Virus record (IMG/VR): IMGVR_UViG_3300030012_002816 | Location: 1-21,288 of that record | Strand: one strand, 5' to 3' | Length of the DNA stretch: 21,288 nt | Source: a virus | Shown here: positions 1-7,975 of the stretch, piece by piece | Numbering within the stretch: the first letter of the stretch is position 1 | Layout of the letters: each line of letters begins with the position of its first letter | Made by a program: the position numbers and the translations under genes | The notes under the pieces: model-generated | What the model was told of the DNA's origin: nothing | The model's input: only the letters and a program-made list of their open reading frames with translations | Databases searched by the model: none

Positions 1-1928
1 CAACCATGTCTTGCTCTAAAACTTTTTCTTCTTTCTGGGTCATCTCTTTTAATTTCCATGTTTGGGTCACCAAAATTAACTTTTACAACTTTACCTTTCG
101 GACCCATTGTATATACAGAAAACTTTTTAGGACCTTCAGATGTTCTGAAAGGGTCGTTTAGTTTTACTTTTTTTCCTTGATATTCTGCTTCAGTTATTTC
201 CTCTTCTTCCTCATATATCTTTTTCGCTCTTTGAGTACGAATATCATTTAACACGTTTAATACTGTATCTGCTGAATATTTTGCAGTTACTAAATCAGGA
301 TTCTGTCCTGGTGTTTCTCTAGCATAAGCGATTCTAGAAGCATCAGTTCCTAATTCTACTCTCTCATCAAGTTCCAATTCTTCTTTTTTACTACTCCTCA
401 CTTTATCAGCTAAGTCTTTATCAGCTTTACCCCATGTTCCTTTGCCTTTTGTTATAAAAGAATTGACTCTTGCAAAAGCCCATTGCTGTTGAGATGCTCC
501 AGGTCTATGACCTCCTTTCCAAGCGGCCATTCCTCTATTGTAAACTTGTTTCAAAATACTATATGATATTCCTGATTTTTCAGCTTTTTTAACTAGACCT
601 GCAATTTTAGATTCATTCATAATATTATGAAATTCTTGATCAAACTCCTCTTCTTCAAGCATTTCTTCATAAATTGCTTCGACTTCTTCTTCTAGTTCGT
701 AATCAAGTTCTAATTCTTCTAAACTTTCTCCGATATCGTCAGAGTTATTTAAACCTTCAAACTCTAAATAATCTCTTGCTGACTCTATATAATCAGTAGC
801 TTTAGCTATTTTTGAAAGAACCCATTGCTCAGGCTCTTCTTGCATATTCATAAACATCTCTTGCAAATCTTCCACATCTTGTTCTAAATTAGCAAGTTCA
901 ATTCTTGCCATACTTATACCATCAGTTGCAACTCCCTCATTGTAGTCTTCAGTAACCATCTTTGCTAGAGTTCTAGCATCTACGTTGAAATATTTTTTTG
1001 CAATTGCGGCGGCAGAAGATATGACACTATTTTTAGGGCTTTTCTTCATCAAATCTTTTAATTCTTTTTGTGCTGATTTATACTGTGCTTTATGAATTAA
1101 AGGACTTAATCTTTTAGTTATTCCAAAAGGATCTTCTTTTAATTTAACTTCTTCTGTATACATGTTAAGTTCATATCTTTTATTATCAAGATTTGTAACT
1201 TGCACTTGAACTGCTTTTTTACCAGTCTTATCTAATAATCTGTAAGCATTCGCTTTACCTGAAGAAGGTCTTTTAGGTCCTGTCGCAACTTTTCTATCAA
1301 TGTCTCTAGGATCAATTTCAATTTTATATTTCTTTTTCGCAAAATCATAAGCATGTTGCATAGCTGAAGAAAAATCTTTATGATAAAGTTCATAACCTGT
1401 TCCAGATTTAGCCTCATTGACTTCAACTTCTTCTTTAGGAACACAATTAGGCACCATTCTATTACCTTTCTTTTTCATTCCTTTTTGCACATGAGTGTCC
1501 CAGCAAGGGTCATCTTCTTGTATTCTTCCTTTATGTTTTTGATATCCTTGTTTTGCTTGTCTTTTTTTATCTGTATGTTTACCAGCACCAGATTTAGGAG
1601 CATTTAAATGAACTAAATTTCTTTGTTTATTTTCTTTCTCTTTTTGTTCTCCATACATTTGTCTATACTTTTCAGTATGCTTTGACGTTTTTAATTTTCC
1701 CTTTTCTCTAGCCTTTTTATCTCCAGGAGCATCTTTGTATGCACTAGCATCTGAATCAGACTTATCGGCCTGTCTGTCAAAATGAGAAGCCCTAGAGACT
1801 TTCTTCTCTTTTGAAAGACCTTTGTAATACTTTTTAGGTTGAGTGCCGTCTCTCTTAGAGACATGAGGATCTTGCTCTACCTCTGTTTTTTCTAAAAGAA
1901 AATCTGTATATTTTTTAAATAACATCAT
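1..1928 (-). CDS. Large multi-domain marine-phage protein, C-terminus beyond window edge
   Basis: This frame stays open for 642 codons from an ATG at 1928 (a second ATG follows at 1925) to the left edge, with no stop. The first ATG overlaps the stop of the GT17 gene as ATGA. Visible segments: a Lys/Arg-rich N-terminus with CWDTHVQKGMKKKGN and NCVPKEE near residues 145-165; a conserved-looking segment containing KVATGPKRPSSGK near 213-226; a helical region near 267-330; a very acidic stretch near 400-430; MAAWKGGHRPGASQQQW near 465-482, which resembles the DUF5824-type domain of marine phages; and, at the edge, RRKSFRARHG near 630-640, a tail motif I recall from cyanophage and pelagiphage proteins. 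It lies in the probable late block, so a head- or virion-associated role is possible. That is inference, and the function is unknown. Confidence 0.85.
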   Translation of the reverse strand, partial: MMLFKKYTDFLLEKTEVEQDPHVSKRDGTQPKKYYKGLSKEKKVSRASHFDRQADKSDSDASAYKDAPGDKKAREKGKLKTSKHTEKYRQMYGEQKEKENKQRNLVHLNAPKSGAGKHTDKKRQAKQGYQKHKGRIQEDDPCWDTHVQKGMKKKGNRMVPNCVPKEEVEVNEAKSGTGYELYHKDFSSAMQHAYDFAKKKYKIEIDPRDIDRKVATGPKRPSSGKANAYRLLDKTGKKAVQVQVTNLDNKRYELNMYTEEVKLKEDPFGITKRLSPLIHKAQYKSAQKELKDLMKKSPKNSVISSAAAIAKKYFNVDARTLAKMVTEDYNEGVATDGISMARIELANLEQDVEDLQEMFMNMQEEPEQWVLSKIAKATDYIESARDYLEFEGLNNSDDIGESLEELELDYELEEEVEAIYEEMLEEEEFDQEFHNIMNESKIAGLVKKAEKSGISYSILKQVYNRGMAAWKGGHRPGASQQQWAFARVNSFITKGKGTWGKADKDLADKVRSSKKEELELDERVELGTDASRIAYARETPGQNPDLVTAKYSADTVLNVLNDIRTQRAKKIYEEEEEITEAEYQGKKVKLNDPFRTSEGPKKFSVYTMGPKGKVVKVNFGDPNMEIKRDDPERRKSFRARHG

Positions 1929-2785
1929 GCCTCTGATTCCTCTTTGTATATGTAATTTTTAAACTTATCTAAATTATTCTGAACAAAAGTAGGGTAACTT
2001 AAATACGCTGACTCTACTAATGTAGGTTCATAATCTGAATACAATCTTTCTACTGCTTCTTCTTTCGTATCAAAATCAAACTTAGTTTTCTTATTTGCAT
2101 AAACATCTTTAGAATGTGCCCAACTCTTTTGTTTTAATAATACGTTTTCTCCATCTGTACTATCTAAAAATGTGTAATGCCAACCTGCATTTTCAATATA
2201 TTTGTCTCCTAAATTCATTTGTCTAATGACTGCTGGAGATAACTCCTTTAGTTTTTTAAAAGTTGTCATACAACCTGCGGCCGTAACATTTGTTTTGTGA
2301 AGTAAATTTAATTTATAAACATACAAATCTGTATTAAATCTAACTATTTCATCTTTTCCACAAAACTGCGTAGCTTCTTCAATACTTTGTTCTTTCAGTA
2401 TTTCATCTACACAATGACCTAAAACTAAATCATTATCACTAGCTTTTAAATAATCTAATATTATACAAACATAATTCACTTGAAACGCTTCTCTTTTCCA
2501 ATCATCAATATTTTGATGAGACTGCACTACTTCTTCTAAAACTTTGACGTTGAAAAAATTAGGAAACTTTTTCATTTCTTCCTCAAAGTTATTTATTCTT
2601 ATGTAAACGATTTTATCTTCATACTTTTTAAATCTATCTACATCAAAATTAAAAGACTTTTTTAATCCTGTGTGTGTTTGACCTGCTTCACACACTATAA
2701 ACTTATCAACTACATTCCAATGAGCATTTAATTTAACTTCAAATAAATCATTCTCATTCAAAAACATACAATAATCATAAATCAA
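1925..2785 (-). CDS. GT17-family glycosyltransferase, TTG start
   Basis: This is probably a glycosyltransferase of family 17 (the beta-1,4-N-acetylglucosaminyltransferase family), acting on host surface glycans or on a virion protein; the substrate is unknown. Family-like motifs are IYDYCMFLNENDLFE at residues 2-16, EAGQTHTG at 33-40, WKREAFQVN near 97-104, VDE at 126-128 in the position of the family's DVDE metal site, and GWHYTFL near 202. The first Asp of DVDE is Cys here (HCVDE), so the metal site may be altered. The start codon is TTG, seven bases after a clear AGGAG. The next in-frame ATG would remove the conserved IYD start. It sits two bases after the basic protein gene and overlaps the large downstream gene by four bases. 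Confidence 0.8.
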   Translation of the reverse strand: MIYDYCMFLNENDLFEVKLNAHWNVVDKFIVCEAGQTHTGLKKSFNFDVDRFKKYEDKIVYIRINNFEEEMKKFPNFFNVKVLEEVVQSHQNIDDWKREAFQVNYVCIILDYLKASDNDLVLGHCVDEILKEQSIEEATQFCGKDEIVRFNTDLYVYKLNLLHKTNVTAAGCMTTFKKLKELSPAVIRQMNLGDKYIENAGWHYTFLDSTDGENVLLKQKSWAHSKDVYANKKTKFDFDTKEEAVERLYSDYEPTLVESAYLSYPTFVQNNLDKFKNYIYKEESEA

Positions 2786-2788
2786 TTT

Positions 2789-3112
2789 TTATCTCCTAGC
2801 TAATTCTTTCTTTCTAACTGTAGGCATTAGTCTTGTTGCTAGTTTTTTTACTGCACCTTTAAACTTACCTAACCTCCTATCAATTTGCATCTTTGCAGAT
2901 GTTCCCAACTGAGCATATGATTTACCTCCTGCAAGTCTTTTTTTAAAGAAACCTCTTGCAGTTCTAGTTGCTCTTTTACTTAATCGACTTCTATCTGCAA
3001 ATCTTTTCATTTGTAGAGTTCTTGCTCTTTGTACTCTTTTTTGAAGTCTCTTAAATCTCATTGCTCTTTGTCTTCTTTGAGCCATGTCTAATACTTCGTT
3101 TTGATTTTCCAT
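2789..3112 (-). CDS. Very basic small protein, unknown function
   Basis: This 107-residue protein is dominated by Arg and Lys, with an almost continuous run of basic helices (RRQRAMRFKRLQKRVQRAR near residues 12-30) and a C-terminal part ending RLMPTVRKKELARR. It resembles a basic segment I recall in marine T4-like phage structural-region proteins, where LLPKVRxAE-type endings are common. No enzyme motif is visible. It starts one base after the upstream stop and lies in the probable late block. The charge suggests nucleic-acid binding, a scaffold role or packaging, but this is inference. The Shine-Dalgarno site is weak (GCGAG), so translation may be coupled to the gene before it. Confidence 0.75.
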   Translation of the reverse strand: MENQNEVLDMAQRRQRAMRFKRLQKRVQRARTLQMKRFADRSRLSKRATRTARGFFKKRLAGGKSYAQLGTSAKMQIDRRLGKFKGAVKKLATRLMPTVRKKELARR

Positions 3113-3113
3113 A

Positions 3114-3467
3114 TTAATACTCGCTAGAATCGTAAGCCGCAGTTTTCCTCAAGTATAAAACTGTTGTATACTTGTGAGAACCATTTGTAGGAGTAATTCT
3201 TATAGGAGAAGTAGAATTTGCACTATCAACCCAAGAATCGTATTTGAAAGACCCTGTACCTGCTAAATTGTATAAAAGAGTGTTGCCACGAAATAATTGA
3301 ACAATATTTGTGGTGCCTTCATTAGAATAATGAACTTCTTTTATGTGATATTCAGTAGGTGTCACAGTATCTTTTGTGCTGTCGGCAAAGGCCACGTTTG
3401 CCGTAGACTCTGAGGTAATTCTAACAACTACCTCAGTATCAGTATTTTTGAGAACATCTTTTGACAT
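3114..3467 (-). CDS. Small probable late protein, unknown, beta-rich
   Basis: I do not recognise this 117-residue protein by a firm family match. It is rich in Thr, Ser and Val with alternating hydrophobic residues, which suggests beta strands, and has no signal peptide or membrane segment. It is the first gene after a TATAAATA late promoter (3503-3510), which fits a structural or assembly role. The start is fixed by an AGGAG six bases before the ATG. That AGGAG lies in the right arm of an 8-bp inverted repeat (3474-3502), so its translation may depend on where the mRNA begins. Confidence 0.75.
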   Translation of the reverse strand: MSKDVLKNTDTEVVVRITSESTANVAFADSTKDTVTPTEYHIKEVHYSNEGTTNIVQLFRGNTLLYNLAGTGSFKYDSWVDSANSTSPIRITPTNGSHKYTTVLYLRKTAAYDSSEY

Positions 3468-3473
3468 TAAAAT

Positions 3474-3502
3474 CTCCTATATTGTTCGTTTTTCTATAGG
3501 AG
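3474..3502 (-). promoter_or_regulatory. Inverted repeat that can sequester the Shine-Dalgarno site of the 3114-3467 gene
   Basis: On the minus strand CTCCTATA (3502-3495) pairs perfectly with TATAGGAG (3481-3474) across a 13-nt loop. The right arm contains the AGGAG that serves the ATG at 3467. The left arm directly follows the TATAAATA box, so a late transcript starting about six bases after the box (near 3497) lacks most of the left arm. This mirrors the published behaviour of T4 genes e, soc and 49. Pairing and position are seen in the sequence; function is inferred. Confidence 0.65.
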
Positions 3503-3510
3503 TATTTATA
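3503..3510 (-). promoter_or_regulatory. T4-type late promoter box TATAAATA
   Basis: An exact match to the T4 late -10 consensus TATAAATA, in the intergenic gap 36 bases before the ATG at 3467. By T4 spacing the start site would be near 3497. It separates the replication genes from the probable structural block. The motif alone occurs by chance in AT-rich DNA, but the intergenic position and the gene class downstream support it. Confidence 0.7.
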
Positions 3511-3514
3511 ATTT

Positions 3515-3667
3515 TTAATATGTCACCATTCTCGATATTGCTACTAATTTAGAAGATGTTGAATATATTATTGTAGAATTCCTAACTAAGTAATACATAC
3601 CACTTTTTTTGTAAATTCTAATCCTAGTCAATCTACTTTCTTCAACTAGATGTGTAGGATTAAACAT
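3515..3667 (-). CDS. Small 50-residue protein, unknown
   Basis: A complete 51-codon frame (ATG at 3667, TAA at 3515-3517) fills most of a gap that otherwise has no gene. It begins nine bases after the stop of the preceding gene. The product is basic, with strand-like segments (RIRIYKKSGMYYLVRN near residues 15-30), and I do not recognise it. No strong Shine-Dalgarno site precedes it, so expression would rely on coupling to the gene before it. The late promoter box lies just after its stop. It may be the last gene of the helicase operon or a chance frame. Confidence 0.5.
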   Translation of the reverse strand: MFNPTHLVEESRLTRIRIYKKSGMYYLVRNSTIIYSTSSKLVAISRMVTY

Positions 3668-3675
3668 GTCTACTG

Positions 3676-4047
3676 TTAAGGTCTGTACTGGTTTGGAAAT
3701 GGAAATTGGACTACGTTCTTCACTTCGTCCTCTACTTCTTGTAATTTTAAATTCTCCTCATCAAAATCAAATTTTAATTGTAAATTGTTCATTTCGTCTT
3801 CATTCATAACTAAAGATGTTTCTGTTGCACCTGAACCTGAATCGTATATAGACGTTTCCTTTACATTTTCATACAAATCGTAAGTTTCACGAACTTCATT
3901 ATCTAAATTCACAGTTGAAGTGTAAATTGATTGACTCCAATCTCTAGGACATTCTATTCTATCAACAACATCTTCAACTTCTTTAATTGACTTTTTCAAA
4001 TTGTTTAAAGTAATTTTCAAATCGTCTAAGTTTCTTTCGTTTATCAT
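3676..4047 (-). CDS. Small acidic coiled-coil protein, unknown
   Basis: This 123-residue product is not recognised. The N-terminal 30 residues (LDDLKITLNNLKKSIKEVED) look like an amphipathic helix or coiled coil. The rest is acidic, ending in a proline-containing tail (FPFPNQYRP). The ATG overlaps the stop of the helicase gene by four bases (ATGA), which implies translational coupling and production at the same time as the helicase. A replisome accessory role is a guess from context only. Confidence 0.7.
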   Translation of the reverse strand: MINERNLDDLKITLNNLKKSIKEVEDVVDRIECPRDWSQSIYTSTVNLDNEVRETYDLYENVKETSIYDSGSGATETSLVMNEDEMNNLQLKFDFDEENLKLQEVEDEVKNVVQFPFPNQYRP

Positions 4048-5411
4048 ACTTTGAACCCCTTAAATTTATCTTCTTTAGTTTCAGGTTGACCGCTGTCAGA
4101 TACATCATTCTGAGCAGTCTGCTCTACATCATAAATTCGCATTTTAGGTTTATCTATTCCAACAATAAATCTTTTATTTTTATTAGGATCACTATATCTA
4201 TTCTTCAGTTGTTTTATTAGAACTTGATTCAATTCTGACAACTGCTCACTAGATATTATAGCAAACATAAAATCAGCAGTAGCAGGTAATCCAAAAGATT
4301 CTGACGTATCTTCTAATCCTACATCAGTATTTGTATATCCTGACCTTGTAGATTGTGTTGCTGATATTATAGGAACACTATATTCTACTGCTAATCCTCT
4401 CAATTCTTCTGCAATGGCTTTTACATATGTATACGAATTCACATTTGAGCCAGGTTTTATTCTTGAAGATGTACATATGTTTATGTAATCAATGTAAATA
4501 ATATCTGGAACAAATTGTTTTTTCAATCTCAATTCATCTAATAATCTTTTGAAATGTAGTGGGTTTGCTGTCGCTGTAGGATATTCTTTAATAATCAATT
4601 TACCAGCAGTCTTCTCTCGTATTCTTTCTATCTTTTTCATGTAAGAATCTTTAGGTAATGCTACTAAATCATCTAACTTAACATTCATCAAGTTTGCATC
4701 AACTCTTTCAGCGATTCTTTCTTCAGACATTTCTAAGGTAATGTATAAAACATTTTTACCCATAGCCATATTAGCAGAGGCACAATGACACATAAACAAA
4801 GATTTACCTACGCCTGTACCTGCAAGTATTACGTTTAAAGATTTTTCAGGCACTCCTCCTTTTGTTATCTTATTTAACATTTCAATATCAAAAGGAACTT
4901 TCTTTTCAACTAAATGATAATATTCATGTCGTTGTTCAGCATCTTCTACGAGGTCGTGACCTATATGATTATCAAAAGATACTGCTAGTGCATCAGTTAA
5001 TATTTTAGGAATAGCACCTAAATCCAAGTGATTTCTATCTTTATCATTTTCATCTACTATTTGAATACTCTGCATTAAACCATTGTATATTGCTTTTTGT
5101 TTACAAAACTTTTCAGTTGTATCTATTAACCAATCTGAATCTTGAATATCAGAATTTATAGTAACTTCTTTTACAAGAGTTTGAGTTTCTTTATGTAAAT
5201 TTTCTGATAAAGATGAATTTTTATCAATCTGTATCAAAAGAGATTCTTTAGTGGGTCTAGATTTATACTCATGAATATGTTTATAAATTTCATCAAATAA
5301 AGTTATTTCAGCAGTTTCGCTAAAGTATTCTTTTTTAAGAAAAGGCAAAACTGTACGAGTATATTCCCCATCAAAAATCAAATGCTTTAATATTTTATGT
5401 TCTAGTTTCAT
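4044..5411 (-). CDS. 41: Replicative DNA helicase (T4 gp41 / DnaB family)
   Basis: This is the hexameric 5'-3' helicase that unwinds the phage replication fork and recruits primase. At 455 residues it is close to T4 gp41 (475). An N-terminal helical domain (about 1-150) precedes a RecA-like C-terminal domain. Walker A is GTGVGKS at 198-204, and a Walker B-like IIYIDY lies at 304-309, followed by SATQSTR in the position of the DnaB-family sensor/H3 motif. It overlaps the 104-residue gene before it by 17 bases and the gene after it by four bases. It follows uvsX as in T4. No primase (gp61) gene is present in the window. Confidence 0.93.
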   Translation of the reverse strand: MKLEHKILKHLIFDGEYTRTVLPFLKKEYFSETAEITLFDEIYKHIHEYKSRPTKESLLIQIDKNSSLSENLHKETQTLVKEVTINSDIQDSDWLIDTTEKFCKQKAIYNGLMQSIQIVDENDKDRNHLDLGAIPKILTDALAVSFDNHIGHDLVEDAEQRHEYYHLVEKKVPFDIEMLNKITKGGVPEKSLNVILAGTGVGKSLFMCHCASANMAMGKNVLYITLEMSEERIAERVDANLMNVKLDDLVALPKDSYMKKIERIREKTAGKLIIKEYPTATANPLHFKRLLDELRLKKQFVPDIIYIDYINICTSSRIKPGSNVNSYTYVKAIAEELRGLAVEYSVPIISATQSTRSGYTNTDVGLEDTSESFGLPATADFMFAIISSEQLSELNQVLIKQLKNRYSDPNKNKRFIVGIDKPKMRIYDVEQTAQNDVSDSGQPETKEDKFKGFKV

Positions 5412-5709
5412 TCGACTCCTTTGAACTTATTTCCAATAAATTTTCCTCTAGTATAGAGTTTAATATATTTCCTAGTATGTTTTCAAATCTTTTTTTCTTT
5501 TCATCATCGAAAGTAGATTCAATATTTTCATTTTCATTTATAGTCTCGTATTCAAAAGAAATTGTATATGTTCCATCTTCATTTGGCTCTTTTGCTGGTC
5601 TTATTGTATTGAAATAAAAGTCTATATTTCTAAATTCAGGCTCTTCTATTTTTACGATAGTAGTATTTCTTTTTGAATCAAACTCAGTTAATTTAAACAA
5701 CGGCTTCAT
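5395..5709 (-). CDS. Small protein between uvsX and 41, unknown
   Basis: This 104-residue protein is not recognised. It has a mixed-charge N-terminal half with strand-like segments ([19 protein letters not shown]) and an acidic helical C-terminus. The ATG overlaps the end of uvsX by 17 bases and follows a good AGGAG six bases upstream. Its own end overlaps the helicase start by 17 bases. In T4 the small gene 40 sits between uvsX and 41, but I see no similarity that would justify that name. Tight packing implies co-translation with recombination and helicase functions. Confidence 0.75.
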   Translation of the reverse strand: MKPLFKLTEFDSKRNTTIVKIEEPEFRNIDFYFNTIRPAKEPNEDGTYTISFEYETINENENIESTFDDEKKKRFENILGNILNSILEENLLEISSKESNETRT

Positions 5710-6739
5710 CTTCTTCTCCTACAGTTTCATGCCCATACAAAAATTCTTTTTTACAAACATTATCTATTTGTTGCAAAATATCTTTGGTAAAATATTTTTC
5801 AGGCGATTGATTTATTGCTTTTCCAAATACTTTTGTTCCATCAGGCAATTCATATCGTGTAGAAACTTTTTTTATTATATTATATTTCTCAGCTATATCT
5901 AACAAACCATAATATCTATCTAATCCTTTATCGTAAGTTAATTTAGTTTCTATTATTTTATTTTCTTTTGTAATTCTACTTTTGTGTAGTTTTGCTTTTA
6001 CAATATTTCCTATAATTTCAGTTCCATCTTTTTCTTTTTTCTTAGTTAAATATACAATCGTACTAGCTGTATATTTGAGACCGCTACCTCCTGACATTTC
6101 TTTCATTGGAATGTAAGAACCTACAACATCGTACACATGATTAGTAACCATCAATGGAACATTAACTTTAGCTAACTTTAAATTTAGAACTCTAAACGTA
6201 GCTTTAAGAGTTTGAGATTTAGTCATGTCTCTTGTTTCTTTTCCCTCAGACGTATCTTCCATTTCTTTCGTAGAGGACAACTGACCTAAGGAATCTAAAA
6301 TCATAATCATAGGTTTTCTTTTATCTTCAGGTTGCTCAGAATATTTTTCAATAATCTGAAGTGCTGTATGTCTAAATTTTTGAATTGTATCTGGCTCTGA
6401 TATAACGACTCTGCTTGTATCAATTCCTCTTTGAGTCATCATTTTATTAGTTACAGCGGCCTCAGTATCAAAGTAAACCACACCGCCTTCAGGATTGTCC
6501 TCTAAAAATCTTTTCGCTACTCCTAAAACAAAAAATGTTTTTCCTGTGGCAGATTCGCCTGCAAAAGTAGTAACTTTGTTATTAGGAACACCTCCATGAA
6601 TAGTTCCTGACAACAAGGCATTAAGTGCATATGAACCAGTATCAATATAACCACTAAACTCTGAAGATGCATTTTGTAAACTAGCAATTGTTGTATCTTC
6701 ATCTTTTAACTGCTCAACTAAATTTGTAAAAAAATTCAT
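5693..6739 (-). CDS. uvsX: UvsX RecA-like recombinase
   Basis: This is the phage strand-exchange protein, which forms filaments on single-stranded DNA and drives recombination-dependent replication and repair. At 348 residues it fits the UvsX family. Walker A is GESATGKT at 61-68, the YFDTE motif that follows RecA-type Walker A is near 90-94, and Walker B IMILDS is at 145-150. [11 protein letters not shown] and [13 protein letters not shown] match the core and DNA-binding-loop regions of the family. AGGA precedes the ATG. It lies between a membrane protein gene and a small gene leading into helicase 41, as expected from T4 order. Confidence 0.95.
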   Translation of the reverse strand: MNFFTNLVEQLKDEDTTIASLQNASSEFSGYIDTGSYALNALLSGTIHGGVPNNKVTTFAGESATGKTFFVLGVAKRFLEDNPEGGVVYFDTEAAVTNKMMTQRGIDTSRVVISEPDTIQKFRHTALQIIEKYSEQPEDKRKPMIMILDSLGQLSSTKEMEDTSEGKETRDMTKSQTLKATFRVLNLKLAKVNVPLMVTNHVYDVVGSYIPMKEMSGGSGLKYTASTIVYLTKKKEKDGTEIIGNIVKAKLHKSRITKENKIIETKLTYDKGLDRYYGLLDIAEKYNIIKKVSTRYELPDGTKVFGKAINQSPEKYFTKDILQQIDNVCKKEFLYGHETVGEEDEAVV

Positions 6740-6748
6740 AACTATCCT

Positions 6749-7564
6749 TTAAGAAATTTTATCTCGTAACTCTTTCAATTCATTTTTATCAACAGGTACA
6801 GGCCACGGTGTAGATGCACCTATTTTTTTCTTTGTAATTTTTTTCCTTGTCGGTTTTTTTAAAACAACTTTTTTTGTTACTGGTACTTCTCCTTTTAATT
6901 GCTTAAATGAATAATTTGAAGCAACAACTAATAATACTGCTAATGGATCAAATACAAATACTAATAACATTATAACAAATCTAACAGCAGAATCAAAGTG
7001 CGATTCCACATCATCTCCATAAATTAACTCCGCTATATATTTAAGAGGTCCTACTTCTGCCATCTGTTTATTTTCTTCTCTCATCAAAGGCAACTGTTCA
7101 AGTTTAATTTTTTGCAAATCATCTTGAGTTTCTAAGATGGCTCTATTTGTTGCTCTAGCTATTTTTTCAGGGTCATCACCTGCTTTTTTATAAAGATATT
7201 GTAATCTTTCATTTAGCATTAACTCACGCTCTTTCAGTATTTTCAATTGTACTGAAGTTTCTCCCACATTTATGTTTGCTTCTAAATGTGCTTTTGAAAG
7301 AAATCCAAATATTCCTACTGAAGTTATGAATACTAAAATAACTACTGCTATCGTAAAATAGTATTTCATAGCCTTAGGTGCATTATCCCAATTCTTATAT
7401 AACCAACTAGCTGTTATAAGTTTAGCTACCTCTAAAGATGCTCCCATAATAGCTATAGGGGCAGGACTAGCGGCGAATATAGCTATAAGTCCTATGATGG
7501 AATAGTAAGCCGCAATCGCTGAGACTGATAATGCACTAAGCAACATCAATATAACAAAAAACAT
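6749..7564 (-). CDS. Conserved-looking membrane protein with central coiled coil
   Basis: This 271-residue protein has two close hydrophobic segments near residues 1-45, a third near 68-90 and a fourth near 193-218. A charged helical stretch (about 95-165, with QLKILKERELMLNERLQYL) looks like a coiled coil between the third and fourth. The C-terminus is a Lys-rich tail (KKVVLKKPTRKKITKKK) ending in an acidic helix. I recall similar proteins in marine T4-like phages but know no function. It lies nine bases before uvsX inside the replication block. By the positive-inside rule the basic tail should be cytoplasmic, so a role in tethering replication to the membrane is possible but is only inference. 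Confidence 0.8.
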   Translation of the reverse strand: MFFVILMLLSALSVSAIAAYYSIIGLIAIFAASPAPIAIMGASLEVAKLITASWLYKNWDNAPKAMKYYFTIAVVILVFITSVGIFGFLSKAHLEANINVGETSVQLKILKERELMLNERLQYLYKKAGDDPEKIARATNRAILETQDDLQKIKLEQLPLMREENKQMAEVGPLKYIAELIYGDDVESHFDSAVRFVIMLLVFVFDPLAVLLVVASNYSFKQLKGEVPVTKKVVLKKPTRKKITKKKIGASTPWPVPVDKNELKELRDKIS

Positions 7565-7567
7565 AAT

Positions 7568-7975
7568 TTAATCTCTAGTCAATTCTAAAACTTTATCCAC
7601 TTGTTCTTGTAACTTTTCAATTCTGTTAGGCCAGTAAATATATTCTTTCTCAGGATTCTTCATTAGATTTACTAATAAAGGCATTATTAACTGTTCTATT
7701 TTAACTAGTTTAGATGCAACTTCCTCTTCCATTTGTTTTCTTTCAGCATCTAATCCTAATTTATTTTTATTATAAAGATTGACAATACTGTCTATTTTAT
7801 TTTCTAACTTTGATATATTTTCATTAGATGTAGAAATTGAGTTTGCAATAACTTCAGTTTCCAATGTGTCAGGATTTACTGTAGTCTGAAGTGATGATTC
7901 ATCTACAGCACTAAATCCATAGTCATCTTCTTTTCTAAATTTTAAATATTCTTCTGGTATGTTTCTTATGCTCAT
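7568..7975 (-). CDS. Conserved-looking phage protein with coiled coil, unknown
   Basis: This 135-residue protein starts MSIRNIPEEYLKFRKE and has a coiled-coil-like region (about 50-100) and the C-terminal motif EYIYWPNRIEKLQEQVDKVL. I recall this kind of ending in marine T4-like phage proteins of unknown function. The ATG at 7975 overlaps the polymerase stop as ATGA, with GAGGGG upstream. A start 42 bases further upstream would lie inside the polymerase gene and is not supported. Coupling to gene 43 suggests a replication-related job, which remains unproven. Confidence 0.75.
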   Translation of the reverse strand: MSIRNIPEEYLKFRKEDDYGFSAVDESSLQTTVNPDTLETEVIANSISTSNENISKLENKIDSIVNLYNKNKLGLDAERKQMEEEVASKLVKIEQLIMPLLVNLMKNPEKEYIYWPNRIEKLQEQVDKVLELTRD

